Shown here one piece after another: positions 23,880-41,239 of a DNA stretch of 64,000 bases. The notes beneath the pieces are model-generated. The model made no database searches, was not told the origin of the DNA, and saw only the letters and a program-made list of their open reading frames with translations. A program made the translations under genes and the position numbers. The DNA lies in contig JAILWY010000002.1 in NCBI GenBank assembly GCA_022113835.1, positions 3,450,501 through 3,514,500 of the forward strand, given 5' to 3'. The stretch comes from Atopsyche davidsoni (lineage: Eukaryota > Arthropoda > Insecta > Trichoptera > Hydrobiosidae). The stretch's first letter is position 1. The number at the start of each line of letters is the position of its first letter.

Positions 23880-24050
23880 GCTGAAACGCAAAGGCTGCAA
23901 TAATCCAGAGCTATAACTCGGGGCTTGTCTTAACTTCCTGTACTCAATCCTGGCAGAATTCACTCTAGGCGTACCCCTGGTTACGACAACCTCTTTATAA
24001 AACTACCCCCCCTATACAACCCAGATACTATGACACCTCACTAAAAAATA
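23880..24050. other. Locally GC-richer patch, unassigned
   Basis: Base composition rises here relative to the flanks and includes a C8 run near 24006. No frame with coding character or splice pattern was recognised. Candidate conserved element only. Confidence 0.2.
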
Positions 24051-24611
24051 TTCATAATAAACCAGAGAAAAACATATTTATAATATGAAATATTTAATTA
24101 ATAGAAATTTTAAGTATTATAAAATATATGAGGGCACATAGTCAGGCTGTCTGTAAAAGTAATCAGGATGATGAAATCGTATTATAAAATTAATGAATAT
24201 TGTATATATTTTATTAATATGACGTAAGATTTATTTTTTTAAATGAAAAAAATGATCACAAAATATTAAGTGATGATCATCAACATCACGTATTTTTTTA
24301 AAATTACCAATTTTTAAATAAATTTTTACAATGCTTTTGTAGTTTAGTGTTATTCCAACATATTTTTAGTAGCTGACCATGAGTGTTAGTGAAACCGGTA
24401 ACATCAAATAAAAAACACTTAGAATTATTTTAAGTATTTAAAAATATTTTGATAAAATATAATATTGAATTCCACTAAGTACTTTTTAGTCAAAATTTCG
24501 GAGAATATCAAGTCAGAAAGCAAAATTGTATTTTTTTAAATTTATAATTAATATACATAACTAACGAATAGAAAAACGGAGTGTACTCTACTTTTGTTCA
24601 GGTTCTTATGA

Positions 24612-24769
24612 AAGCTGCCTGCACACATTGCGACACAACCGAGCGGTAAATATCTTTCGGCGAATTTTTCCGGGTAGTTTTTTTTTTTGTGCAACAATAT
24701 TTTAAAGATACCTTTAAAAAGATGAAGCTGTGTCAATGTCGGCTGTGTCGCAGCACGTGTGGGCAGCTT
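24612..24769. mobile_element. 158-bp MITE with about 31-bp terminal inverted repeats
   Basis: The left end AAGCTGCCTGCACACATTGC continues GACACAACCGA. The right end in reverse complement reads AAGCTGCCCACACGTGCTGC then GACACAGCCGA, so the inverted repeat is about 31 bp with a few mismatches. It has no coding capacity. Related single or rearranged ends occur near 23.28, 27.95 and 29.75 kb. The target-site duplication is not clear. Confidence 0.75.
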
Positions 24770-24779
24770 AAATGGTAAT

Positions 24780-25890
24780 TCTGCAGACTCCTCGCCCGCT
24801 GGTTACGACCTGCATCTCGGACTAAAATTTATTCAGCATAACGATGCACCTCTCCTGAAATGCAAGACCACTGAAAGTGCAGCCTCACCGGGACTGAACT
24901 CTCACTTATATTTTCATTGCTCGCCTGAAAGTATGCACAATTAAAAATTATATTGACGGTATGTTTAGCTTTTTAAATTATATATTTTTTATACTTCATA
25001 CTTGCGAATAAAAAAGGTACTCAAGTTTTATGAGTATAAAAAGTAATTCATCTTGAGATTTAAAGAAGGAGTCAACTTTGAGAAAGACAAAAAATTTCGT
25101 GTGCAATTAAATCGCTAATATACTGCATAACAATCAAACTTTTGCGAAATTGTAAAATAGTTTTTTTTCTTCTGCATATTAACATGTAAGATTGATTTTA
25201 CAATGTGTACATATACTGTAGAATAATCAATTATACCTTGTATAAAAACAACAGAAAGAAGTCCCAATGAATTAAATAATAATATAATTACAACAAGTAT
25301 AATTATGGCGTGAATTGAATATTAAAAACTAAAAACCCATGCTTAAACCTGATACACATAAAATGTCACTACATACCTTTGACTTTTCTGAAGCAGGTGT
25401 AATTCCAATTAATCGCAAAACATTTTGAGATTCACCTGTCACTATGGAGACCGATTTGAAGAACTCTTCGTCAAAATAAATTGTATTGTATTATTTTATG
25501 TCAGCATACGCTGTATTTGTGCTGCTAACATACTAATGATAAGTAATTTATGTAACGAATAATTATCGATATTGTGTATACTCCAAGTTTAAGCATTTAA
25601 CAGTTTATTTGCGTACCATACAAAAAAATAATTGAAATAATAAACAAACACTGCAAAACAGCAAATAATACGATATTCAAGCAAAAACTACAATTTATAG
25701 AGATCCGTGAGCTGCAATTTAAAAAAATATCGCATGCAATCCAAGTTTCTTTATTACACGAAATTACCACCCTAATTGCGAAGGCATGCATGCAGTTATG
25801 CATAGTCATACGTATCAATAAAAGCTGGAGCCTCGTTCGCAGAAGGGAGTTGTTAAATCTTATCTGGATACATTTTATTGTGTAATTCTG
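24780..25890. other. Non-coding stretch
   Basis: Nothing recognised. A modestly GC-richer segment occurs near 24780-24930 and the rest is AT-rich. Confidence 0.5.
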
Positions 25891-26070
25891 CTTATGGAAA
25901 TAAAATTCACTTCAGATCTGCCGCCGCGGAGAGCGGCCGGAGACTCGACTCAAGGGTTATGCAACCGTGGACCCTCTCAAGGCTTTGAAAATATAGTACG
26001 ATATACTGTACATTGTTACTCTGTCGAGAGCCACATGGTTGGCAGCGGTGAGATACACCAACGTCACTAC
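25890..26070. promoter_or_regulatory. GC-rich island, candidate conserved element
   Basis: A compact GC-rich block with CCGCCGCGGAGAGCGGCCGG near its left end, in otherwise AT-rich DNA. The open frame across it lacks recognisable motifs or splice context. Regulatory identity is inferred only from composition and similarity in style to the other islands. Confidence 0.25.
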
Positions 26071-26109
26071 GCTTACCAAAAAAAAAGCTGTTTTTTGAGC
26101 TGACACACG

Positions 26110-27300
26110 ATGCGGAAAATAAGCTTTATAAAACTATTTTAGGCATGTTTTTTTTTATGAGCTGTATATAGCACACATGTTAAAAACTTACTAATATATA
26201 TTAAATATCTTTATAATACTTTCATTCAGTATGATTAATAAACTATTTTTCTTCTCAATGAATAAAAAAGTACAAAACGTTACTCTTAGAATTGGGTCAC
26301 ATGGATGGCAGCGACAAGTCTTTGACGAATGTAGACATAATAAAATATATTTTTAAAACGACTGTAAACAATAATATGGTATTTTTTTATTTTAAAATCA
26401 ATATTTGGTACGGTAATGGTTGTTGTATTCCTGGTTGGTGTCCCTCGGGGCGAGATCCCGAGTGCAGCGATTCGTACTATACTTGCAAGCAAGCTCTCCG
26501 GCCTGTTTTAATAAAATATATTGGGATTTAACAGATTTTATTAGCACTTGGAAGTGTCGTGAAATTATTTTAACGTTGAAGTGACGGCAAGTGCGTGTTA
26601 ACTGATTATTTATCCCAGGACTAAAAGTATCCGATAAACTCGGATCGTACATTTATGATTCACTTTTCGTTACACCTTTTTAAAAAAAATCGATTGAATC
26701 GTGTCAGTGTGAATTCGTTGGTTAATTTGTTAATGTACTTTTGTTACAAGATGATTGTCAAAGAGAGAAATGATAATTTCCTGTTTTATGATATTCACGA
26801 CTAAATTCCGAAGCACTGATTTAATTGAGCGGTGATTAAACCTCATTTAATCATACTTTGAATTTAATAAAATAATATGATATTAATTTAAATGCAAATC
26901 GTTTATGGAAGAATTAATGTATTTTATAGCAATGTGTTAAATTACAATTTGTTTCATTTAAGTATAACACAACGCAATTTTATGTATATTATTAGCTATT
27001 ACTATATATTTGATTACTAAACCAACTCTACGCTACTGTTGTTAATCAAAATTTGCACAATTTTGAATTTCAGGAAACGCTCACACATTTTGTCGTTAAA
27101 TAGATATAGAAAAAATAATGTTTTATAAAAATCATAAGGTTTTTCAATCGTTAAGTAACAGAATAAGTTCTTGCCTCTCGCCTTTTGATAACTGAAAAAT
27201 AACTGCACTCAAATCCGTGCACTCCCAAATATTTTTTTAAATTAAAAATTTCAGGAAACACTCGTAAGAATTCAATATTTTTGACAGAGAGTACTTGCCG
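26110..27300. other. AT-rich non-coding stretch
   Basis: No gene was seen. Short sequences AATTTCAGGAAACGCTC (near 27064) and AATTTCAGGAAACACTC (near 27248) form a partial direct duplication leading into the hairpin at 27.3 kb. Confidence 0.5.
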
Positions 27301-27312
27301 AAATTCCATTTT

Positions 27313-27398
27313 AATATTTTTGAGTAAAATACTTGAGTGATTTTCCACATATAAAAACGAACACGTGGAAAATCACAAGTATTTTACTCAAAAATATT
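27313..27398. repeat. Near-perfect 34-bp stem hairpin with 16-nt loop
   Basis: The left arm 27313-27348 and right arm 27365-27398 are complementary along their whole length except for an extra AG in the left arm. The loop reads ATATAAAAACGAACAC. Such arms could be a recent inverted duplication, a MITE core, or a transcript hairpin. No known microRNA sequence was recognised in either arm. Confidence 0.8.
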
Positions 27399-27599
27399 GA
27401 AACGCTCATAATCAATAAATTATATATTCTATAACAGTATTCTTGTTGGTGCGATTTCTACAAAATCAGTGAACCAAATTTATGTGTTTGAAATATTTTC
27501 AAGCGGGTGTCTACTGAATCTGAGGTATGTTACGTATCGGTCCATTTTTTTTTTGATATCATTAAAGAAATGCATGTTTCAATTTGAAAACTGTGTATA

Positions 27600-27960
27600 T
27601 GTGTTTTGAGTATATCATGCATCGCATGCGGGAAGCACGGCGTGCCGCGCCGACTACCTGCAGACCCGCGACTGCGAGTGCCCGACCAGGGTCGTAAAAC
27701 TGCAGCGCGAGTTGCATTTTATGGGAGCATTTTTGCTGCGGCGGGCTGCCATTTCAGAGCTATAAAAGCCGGGTTATTTTTTTGGTTTTAGTTATTCGCT
27801 TGCCTTTTTTGTCTCCTATTTTCTTGGCGGTTTTATACACCGCGTTTTAATGACTCGAAATCTGGAGCTTCTTCGGCTTCCATCCTGCTCTCGACGATGC
27901 GCGTGTATGCGCACTCCAAATAAAAATACTCATTATCTGACTTGTAGAGCTTCCTACACA
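27600..27960. promoter_or_regulatory. GC-rich island with GTCGTAAAA and TTTTATGGG words
   Basis: One of the strongest GC islands of the window. It contains GTCGTAAAA (27691-27699) and, about 20 bp on, TTTTATGGG (27717-27725, i.e. CCCATAAAA on the minus strand), both Abd-B/Hox9-11-type words. TATAAAAG follows at about 27762. A 61-codon frame across its left part has no recognised domain. Candidate enhancer or promoter-like element. Confidence 0.4.
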
Positions 27961-29520
27961 CGCTGCAGCACAACTGACAACCGAACGGTAACTGACATGC
28001 GATATTTACTTACTCGTACTTGTTGACGCTTTTAGTTAATTACTAGACTGCATCGGCTTTGTGTTTTGCTGGTAAACTTTCGAGTACCCGCTAATTTTAC
28101 ATTAAAATAAATTTTAAATGTCATCAATCACGTAATTGTTTATTTATTCTACACAAACACAAACAGATTGATCCGGTCCGATCTCCGAACTGCTTGAATA
28201 ATATACTTTGATTGAATAAATTTGGCCATGATATTAATTATTGATACCCACTATACTACAACTGTTATTTATAATTAACCTTAGTCTGATGTAGGAAATA
28301 GTTTAAATATACATGGAATAAATTTGTGAAATCGGAGAACCTAATTGATAATAAATTGCTTAAAATGGAGGGTGCTTAACTAAATCAATTTTTATTTTTT
28401 TAATATTAAAGCTGTGTATTGAAGTATAGAGTAAATTTATCATTAATACTCGGTTCTACGGCTTGAGCTTTTCGGTCCCGTTATATTATATAAACATTGA
28501 CCTATTCATGACTTTTAATCCTTGTATATAAACTAAAGACGTGGGAGTAGGAATGGATCTTGAAACATCGACGCATACGAAGTGCTGACACTGGCTTTTT
28601 CATTGTTTAAGGACATAAACAAGGACGGACAACTCAATAAGAGAGAGCCCAATGAAAATATAAGGCCTGTGTCTTCCAATACATAAATTTAATTGTGTGG
28701 ATAATAAATGGGTTTCTTTGCCCACTTTGTTTGTTGGGAAATAAACAGACTTCGTTCCAGCAATTCGGATTGTATGAGACGGCCAGTCACTGATTCTCAC
28801 AATGTTTTATCTATAGTTTTTAAATATTTGAAAATACACACTCACATTTTGCAACAAAGAAACATGTGCTTAAGTAATTTATCCGAGCCTTCATTACTGG
28901 AAATCAGGAACAAGACAACCCTCTGCACAGACTTGAAAAACCTGTACATAATTTATGCAAAGTTTTATTTACTGTTTTAAACGCATAACTTGGGTATAAT
29001 TACAAATTTTTTTAAACCCCGTATACCCCGGCACTATTTTTTACTTTCCATCATTTTAAACATTTACTATCCCATATATCATCAATTTGCTTCAGTTTCA
29101 GTTAAAACCGAGATATTGTTTTCACTGAAGAACAAGTCGTAATTTTTCTCACACAATCTTGATAAATATTCCCGTTGTTAAATATCCCTATTTGGAGAAA
29201 TCAAATATTATATATCCCATACCGTCCAATCCTACTCATCCCGGAATAGCTCCAGTTATAGCTTAAAATTAAACGTTTCCATTTTAATAGCCCGGCCATA
29301 AAGGCAGTCTACGATTCCATGATGCCAAATTGTGATTTCTGAGTTGTCTTGGAACTACCCCCGACGGGATAAGACATTACAGACAACTTTATGGGATTAA
29401 TAACGAAAAACAATATCAGAAATCGAACTTATATGGAAATCGATTTTAACGAATTTTAATAAATTTTCATTAAACTCTAAATACATATATTTTTATATAT
29501 CTAGACAAGATGACAAAAAA
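27945..29520. other. Non-coding stretch with a MITE fragment
   Basis: CTTCCTACACACGCTGCAGC with ACAACTGACAACCGA at about 27953-27990 matches the AAGCTGCC-type MITE end. The rest is AT-rich with no coding evidence. Confidence 0.5.
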
Positions 29521-29572
29521 ACAAAAAGCCGTACATATATTTTTTCTTCTCCCGGAAATGGGAAATCAACAG

Positions 29573-29580
29573 TGACGTCA
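29573..29580. promoter_or_regulatory. Full CRE palindrome TGACGTCA
   Basis: A perfect CREB/ATF palindrome lies in a small GC-richer island (about 29530-29710). The flanks read CAG-site-CGTC. The full octamer is rare in AT-rich DNA, but a single match is weak evidence of function. Confidence 0.35.
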
Positions 29581-29719
29581 CGTCTTTTTCTATTTCACCC
29601 GGAACAGGGCAATTTAAGTGAGCTCAGACCGTCTCGTGTTGCGCAGCCAAGAGAATCTTAAGCGTCTCGCTTGTTAGCTTCCATCAACACTACCCAGGGT
29701 GTCAGGTTGCTGAAAACGG

Positions 29720-34389
<4,670 letters not shown>

Positions 34390-34390
<1 letters not shown>

Positions 34391-34730
34391 TCTCGCACGG
34401 TGGTGTGATTTACCGACCGACCTTGCATCGTGTTTTACCCTCCGGGGGTCGTAAAACTCGGGGTGCACCACGAGAGGGGACACTGTCCCAGACCCATAAA
34501 AAACGGACGCACTTTTATTCCGGGAGTGTTCGGTAATATATTTGAGATTTTTTTATTATTGCAGATATAACAAGTTCCTCTCACACATTAAATCGAGTGT
34601 AATTGATGCCCGTTCGCTGGAGTACCGGGCAATCCTGACGGGCGATAAAGTATGCATTTTATCCTTTGCGCTGCATCATGATGCGAATCGCCAGCGAGAA
34701 CTCTGCGACCATCTCATTTATGTTATTAGT
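34390..34730. promoter_or_regulatory. GC-rich island with GTCGTAAAA, CCCATAAA and a 12-bp palindrome
   Basis: GTCGTAAAA lies at 34448-34456, CCCATAAA at 34493-34500, and the perfect palindrome GCATCATGATGC at 34673-34684. Frames across it are open but unrecognised. It has the same motif style as the islands at 6.1, 27.7 and 43.9 kb. Confidence 0.4.
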
Positions 34731-34739
34731 TAATGATTT

Positions 34740-37700
34740 CTGAGAAGCACGTCTTTAATAGCTGGAGAACTGTCTAGGTTTATTGCCTTTGAGACGTTAC
34801 ATATTTATAATTAATACACGCTATCTCTCACAGCACGACTTTGGAGATAAATTTTTAACTTGTTGGACAAAGGTTTTAGATTTTGATTATAAATCAAGTG
34901 ACTATCACTTAGAAGTCTGATAAAATTTTCCAAAGTAAAACAACAGGGAAGTTAAGTTTCTTTTAATAATGATAATTTGTTTACATAGAAAAAAAAACTA
35001 TACAGCACATCTCATATTGAAATTAGTTAATTTAAAATATATATATAAAATTGTAAGATTACTTTTTTGGGAAACGGCAAGGCTAATCATTTACAGTTTA
35101 TTTTTATATTCTTAAACAAAATTGAATCGATTTTTAAAATAATCACTCAAGTAATTTTATCTATTTATTGTATTTAATATACCATATAATGAGTAAATCT
35201 TCATAACAGAAAAATTAATGAAGAAATAAATGAAGCTGAAATACGTTTTTTCTTTACTATAATTTAATTTATTCGTAAAATATGACACTCACTTGCGTAT
35301 TCTCCCTTGTCTCTATTAAACTTCTTTCATGGGGTCGTAAAAAAACTAAGGGATGTTTTGCGTTTTATTGTAGGACAACTACCGGTTAGTAGACAATAAA
35401 ATATACCATGTTCTTCTTATGGATTATGTATGTTCATATAATAGGTAGACATGTAACTTGTTTTGTGTTGAAATATAATATATAAATGCGTTCAAAAATG
35501 CTTTTTCTTACACATACATTTGCAGGAGATAATTAAAAATACTATTTTTTTATATCGTTACAAATGTGCAATGAACATTTCCAGGAAAAAAATTAAAGAT
35601 CTATTATATATTAAAACTATTAACTATTATAATTTCATGTACATATAAGCACATTTTCAGGTGTTGAAGCATGATACCCCTAAAAATTTTTTGCAACGAA
35701 ATTTATGATTAAACTGAATATTTTACGTTTAAAAGACATAAATTTTTTGTTAATATAAAATTATATTTTAGGTTATTTGTTAAAATCTTTGTCAAAAATA
35801 TTGAATATTTATTTTGCTGAATCATTCATATGTTAACAAGTATTTTGTCTCTCATTTTATAAAACCTATCATTCATATCTCGGAAAGATTTAAGCCTATC
35901 ACGAAAGCTTTCGTTTTAGATTTTAGATTTAGTACTGGCATCGCTTGAGCGGCAGTACACCGGTGTTATTGGGCATACATTGCGCAAACAAAAGTAATTC
36001 CAGAATCACATCGTTATAGCATAAGATTCATCTAATCGCAATAAACACTGTTAGGTTTTTAATTTTCTGATATCTGTTACATGTTTAATATGGTATGAAT
36101 GATAATATAACAACCCGTTCATATCATCTCCGCGAGCAACACTCAGTCCTATGCATTACGTATCCCATTACGAATACCATCAGCGTAGGTTCCCCTACTC
36201 TTTTATAATATTTTTTTCAAAGTTATGGACGTCGTTAAAGTATTTTTCTCCTGCTAGTTCGAGAGTCAGATCCATGCCACGGTACAAAAGGAAACACGTT
36301 ATACGAACGGCCATGAATTTTTAATGGGCACACTTAGATCTTTCGGACCGGGATGGACAAATATAATGAGTTACAAATTATTGTAGGACTTTTCGCATTT
36401 TATTGCTCGTAAAGTGATCTCAAAGAGATGAGGGGTGTTCTTTGAAAACACGAATCACTACTGCGTATGAATGTACTGTAATGATTGTTTGAATGCTTGG
36501 GAACGCACTACGCCTTGTTTCTTGAGAGAATATTGCACGTGTAATAAATGCAATTTGATTTAATCTAAAACCGAGGCGTTTTAAATTTGGCTTTATAGGA
36601 GAATTCTTAAAATACCATGGTTTGATAACGTGATGAATAAGAAAATCTTACACAAAAAACGCAACGAAAAAAAAGCCATTTTCATAAATACTAAATGTAC
36701 AGCTAATTAGAAATAGAAAGAATTAACATAGATGCGGAATTTGCAAGCTCTATTTCATCTAAAATATTAGCTTTCGACTAATAAGCTCCTACAAAAGTCA
36801 TATCAAAAGTTTCTAAGATTGAAGTCCTCATACCTCAAAATAAGAGTTTTCAAAATGAAAGCTTAGCTTTTTAAGTTTAAAAGCTAAAATTCTTTAAATC
36901 GAACGCTTTACTTTTTCTCAACGCAATTAACCACAAACCAAAAAATATTTCCAAAGATTTTTCTTATATTAACTATTAACTTTTTACTATAAAATTATAC
37001 TATTTTAATAGTATAAAATAAAGCATCCATAATAAACAATACTTTGATTCACATTGTGTTCATTTGAACACACCTGTATTTCATGTCATTTAATCACACA
37101 AGGAATATATATTATTGCTTTGCATGTTCTTAAATTTTATTCTTATATTTTTCACTAAACGATTTCTTTAAAGAATTCACTAAATCTTACGAAAAATTTA
37201 CAATGCTAATAATAAAGATAACTTGAAGTTTTTCCTTTCGTAGACACTAACTGAGGCGGGTTTGTTTTCACGGAAGTTTCTTCTTATCTTTAGCTAAGTT
37301 TTCAGGAAAACAGATAACTAAAAAGGTAATCTGTTATTATTTTTAAAAAAAATTGTTAGATGATCCTCGGTGTGGATGTCTGTATAATATTTTTTTTTTA
37401 TTTTAGAAATTTCTATATAAAACTTTCTACATTCAAAGCATACACTTTTTCAATTGCTCAATTCTCTGTATTTAAACAGACAGAGTTTACAAGTGTAAAC
37501 ATTTTATAAGCTGCTGCAGTATATAAAGGTTCAAAGATATTATTTATTTAGAAGTTATATTTATTTTTTGTTTAGTGAGCAGAAAATAATAAAGTGTATT
37601 AATAGACTCAGATACTCGCATAATTTGTAGCGAAATGCATGCAGCAGTTGCATCGAAGTTTAATATAAAATCAAGATGCATTCAAATAGTATGTGCCTTA

Positions 37701-37740
37701 ATTAATTATGCAACGCTGCCTCTTAAATCTTTTATGCATT
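34740..37740. other. AT-rich non-coding stretch with two minor elements
   Basis: GTCGTAAA occurs at 35334-35341 in a small GC-richer patch. At about 36760-36890, TAAGCTCCTACAAAAGTCAT...CTCATACCTCAAAATAAGAG resembles the AAGCTC...CATACCTCAAAATGAG part of the 545-bp array at 38.5 kb, an old dispersed relative. No gene is supported. Confidence 0.45.
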
Positions 37741-37754
37741 AGAGCATTAAATAT

Positions 37755-37850
37755 TTTATTGCCGGGGAGGAGGCAGCGCCCGAGGCTTGCAGAGACGATC
37801 GGCGGCTAAGCTGCACCGCAAGAAACGAGCTTTTGGAAGATCTTGTCTCG
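37755..37850. promoter_or_regulatory. Small GC-rich island
   Basis: A block of about 95 bp beginning with GCCGGGGAGGAGGCAGCGCC, with no exon signature. The 103-codon frame that starts at its right edge (37833) is otherwise AT-rich random sequence. Candidate conserved element. Confidence 0.25.
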
Positions 37851-38410
37851 GGACCTGATTTAAAACGTATTAAACTTATTTATAACCTCAAAATACCCGA
37901 AAAGCTCGTAAACCTTCGTTTATTTTTCTATCAACGCTTTTTGCCACGAATACCCGCTTTAAAAATGCGAATCTCTGTACAACTCAATTGGTTTGTCAAG
38001 CCAAATGAACCTGTGAAAGCTTATATTATTCAGACTGGGTTAGAAAAGGAAAGGAAAAATACGCATGTGTTTATGAATGATTTTAAGGATACTTTAAATG
38101 TAGCCGTACATATTTATTTTACAACTTTTTCTAATAACAACTAGTTTACAGTTCTATTTAATTTATAGATATTTGTTGATAAACTAAAACAGGAACAAAG
38201 GGTCTAGACGTGGTAAAATTTTTATGCAGTTTCTTTCATAAGTAGTCTGCTTGTTTATTTATATTGTAGTATGTTTTCAATTAAGCTTTATATTTTAACA
38301 ATACACTTCAAAAGTGTCCCACTTTTAGGTTAAAGTTACCGTAACAATGCAAAGGTTTTATTTTAAATCTGAAATAAGCGTTACATTATTGTCAAGCTTA
38401 TTAAGCTTAG

Positions 38411-38532
38411 GACTTGTGGAGGAATGTGCTCTGGAAATTCTTTGTCGAGATAAGGGGGCTCCTGCTATTGTTTCTGTAGCTTATTGCAGAAGAAGTATCA
38501 GATCTTAACACCAGAGCTTTGTAAGAAAAGGA
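38411..38532 (-). mobile_element. Fragment of interspersed repeat family 'A'
   Basis: TATTGTTTCTGTAGCTTATT then GCAGAAGAAGTATCAGATCT and ACCAGAGCTTTGTAAGAAAA match the 146-bp unit of the 13.9-kb element in the same orientation. The fragment lies directly against the left edge of the 545-bp array. Confidence 0.7.
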
Positions 38533-40290
38533 TACGCATCGAAATCCGTCACAAAACAAACCAATATCTAGTGAAAAGCGCAACATGGGCCGGGCATTAA
38601 ATTCCCGATTAAAAGGTCAGATTTATTATTTAGGGCTGTTTTAAATTTAGTAATTTTCTTGGGTCTTTACACATAGTAAGACACTGAAAATCGAGTTGCA
38701 ACTAACCAATAGTTTTAATGCGCTATTTTGTATAAAAAAAACACTCAGTTTCAATACCGAAAAAACTGAACTTTTTTATCTAAATTATTAGATTTTACTA
38801 CAAAAGCTCCACCAGAAGTTTACTTCTCTCATACCTCAAAATGAGCTTTCAAAATGAAAGCATATTTTTTTAGGTTTCTGATACCCTATATCGGAAATAC
38901 AGTGAGGCTGACCCATGATAGAGATATTTTCGAGAAAGTGGTCACAAACTTCGCACGAGTAGAGGCATCAGAATAAGAAGTAAGATAGGAGTATTTTCGA
39001 TGAAGCCTCCTAGAAGAAGATAAGCCTATTGACTATTCCGAAATAAAATCTGCAAATCGTTTTCCAAAGCAGCCGAGTGCACTAAATACGCCTCGAGATC
39101 CGTCACAAAAAAAAACCAATGGGCCGTAAAGAGATCTATTACCGGGGATCGTAGCTTGTCATCAGATTTAATATTTAAGGCTGTTTTAAATTTGATAATT
39201 TTCTTTGGTCTTTACACATAGTAAGACACTGAAAATCGAGTTGCAACTAACCAATAGTTTTAATGCGCTATTTTGTATAAAAAAACACTCAAGTTTCAAT
39301 ACAGAAAAAACTGAACTTTTTGTTTAAAATCTCTTTTTTATCTAAAAATATTGGATTGTACTTCAAAAGCTCTACCAGAAGTTTTCTTCAAAATGAAAGC
39401 ATATTTTTTTTGGTTTTTGATACCTTATATCGGAAATACAGTGAGGCTGACCCATGATAGAGATATTTTCGAGAAAGTGGTCACAAACTTCGCACGAGTA
39501 GAGGCATCAGAATAAGAAGTAAGATAGGAGTATTTTCAATGAAGCCTCCTAGAAGAAGGTAAGCCTATTGACTATTCCGAAATAAAATCTGCAAATCGTT
39601 TTCCAAAGCAGCCGAGTGCACTAAATACGCCTCGAGATCCGTCACAAAACACACCAATACCTAGTGAAAAGCGCAACATGGGCCGTAAAGAGATCTATTA
39701 CCGGGGATCAGATTTATATTTTAGGATATTTTAAATTAAATAATTTCGTTGGGTCTTTACACATAGTAAGACACTGAAAATCGAGTTGCAACTAACCAAT
39801 AGTTTTTATGCGCTATATTGTAGAAACGACAGTCAGTTGCAATTAGCATCGCTGCAATACAGAAAAAACTGAATTTTTTGATATTAGATTTTACAACAAA
39901 AGCTCTACCAGAAGTTTTCTTCCCTCATACCTCAAAATGAGCTTTCAAGATGAAAGCACTTTTTTTTTGGTTTCGGCCCGAAAACTCATATTCTAATACC
40001 TTATATCGGAAATGCAGCAGGATTGGTGTGACTGGTCTAGGATAGGGATATTTTCGAGAAACCTCGCATGAGGAGAGGCATTAGAATATGAAGTAAGATA
40101 GAAGTATATTCGATGAAGCCTCCTAGAAGAAGGTAAGCCTATTGACTATTCCGAAATAAAATCTGCAAATCGTTTTCCAAAGCAGCCGAGTGCACTAAAT
40201 ACGCCTCGAGATCCGTCACAAAACACACCAATACCTAGTGAAAAGCGCAACATGGGCCGTAAAGAGATCTATTACCGGGGATCGTAGCTC
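38533..40290. repeat. About 545-bp tandem repeat, three units plus a partial
   Basis: ACATAGTAAGACACTG recurs at 38671, 39216 and 39761, exactly 545 bp apart. The words GATCCGTCACAAAA and GGGCCGTAAAGAGATCTATT recur near 39.1, 39.6 and 40.2 kb, each including the Abd-B-type word GCCGTAAA (39123-39130, 39682-39689, 40256-40263). The first unit diverges there and lacks the word. Internal indels make the units unequal in detail. The array ends exactly at a GC-rich island. Confidence 0.95.
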
Positions 40291-40620
40291 GTAGCGGCGT
40301 CGCTCGCCGATGGCGTCGTTAAGCGGAGGGGCACGTCCGCCTGCAACTTGCGACATTAAAACTTGCCGTATTAAATCGGAAGTGTAGCTGCTAGCGGATA
40401 TTGGCTATGGACCGTAATGTCTGTTTCAATCCTGGAAGACGTAAAAGTGCAGCGATCGCACTGGTGTTAAGCTCGCCGTAACGTTTAGGGGCCGTTGGAA
40501 ACGCCCTCGTATGAATTTTTTGAAGTTTTATCGCGGAAGATTTCTTTACTGCCGGTATTTTTTTTACAGCCATTCTTTTCCGGAATTTTCTCCGCTGTGA
40601 TGTTTCTTTAACGAGAATGT
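40290..40620. promoter_or_regulatory. GC-rich island at the right edge of the 545-bp array
   Basis: The GC-rich block starts where the array stops (GGGGATCGTAGCTCGTAGCG) and contains repeated CGTAG and GGCGTCG words. A minus-strand frame of 60 codons through it has no recognisable domain. Candidate conserved element. Confidence 0.3.
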
Positions 40621-41239
40621 CGCCATCTTGCTTATTTGTGTAAAAAAGCTGCGGCTTAATGGGTTTCGCATATCTTGAATATTTATTTTGACGAACAAAT
40701 GATTTTATGGTACGTTTTTCAAAAACTACTGAATATCTTTATAAATATAAAAAAAAGAAATGCTTTGTGTAGTTTTCTTTCTCGTGTCATCGAATCCTCC
40801 CGCTGAAAAACATGTTTTTATATTCTACATCTTTCGTTATATCACAATCAAGAAATAAAAATATACAATAGAACACACAAATAAAAGACCAAATGAATAT
40901 TTTTTTCACAGACATTCATCTTGATAGAAAAGTTTATAAATATGCAATAAAGGGTATTTTTTGAATTTATAAATATATAATACAATTACCTCGTTGAACG
41001 TATTCTAATAATTGTTGAACAATACAATGAAAATTGATTTGAATTTGCATCGCCTACAGCGTGTATGATAATACTCAATACTCGAGTAATAAAAATATAT
41101 GCCATGTGAAAAGTGATCAGTTACTGTGGAAAAAAAAAAGTTTTTTTTTCATGGTTGTATATTGCTCCGAGAGCTTTATTACCGCACGGAATGCAAAATG
41201 AATCTTGCAAACGAATCTATACCGATATCGGTATCCCAA

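Noticed and set aside
37833..38144. 103-codon open frame on the + strand
   Set aside because: Apart from its first codons it is AT-rich random sequence without motifs or splice sites.
40391..40573. 60-codon Lys-rich frame on the minus strand
   Set aside because: It lies in a GC-rich island next to an array, with no family resemblance and no splice context.
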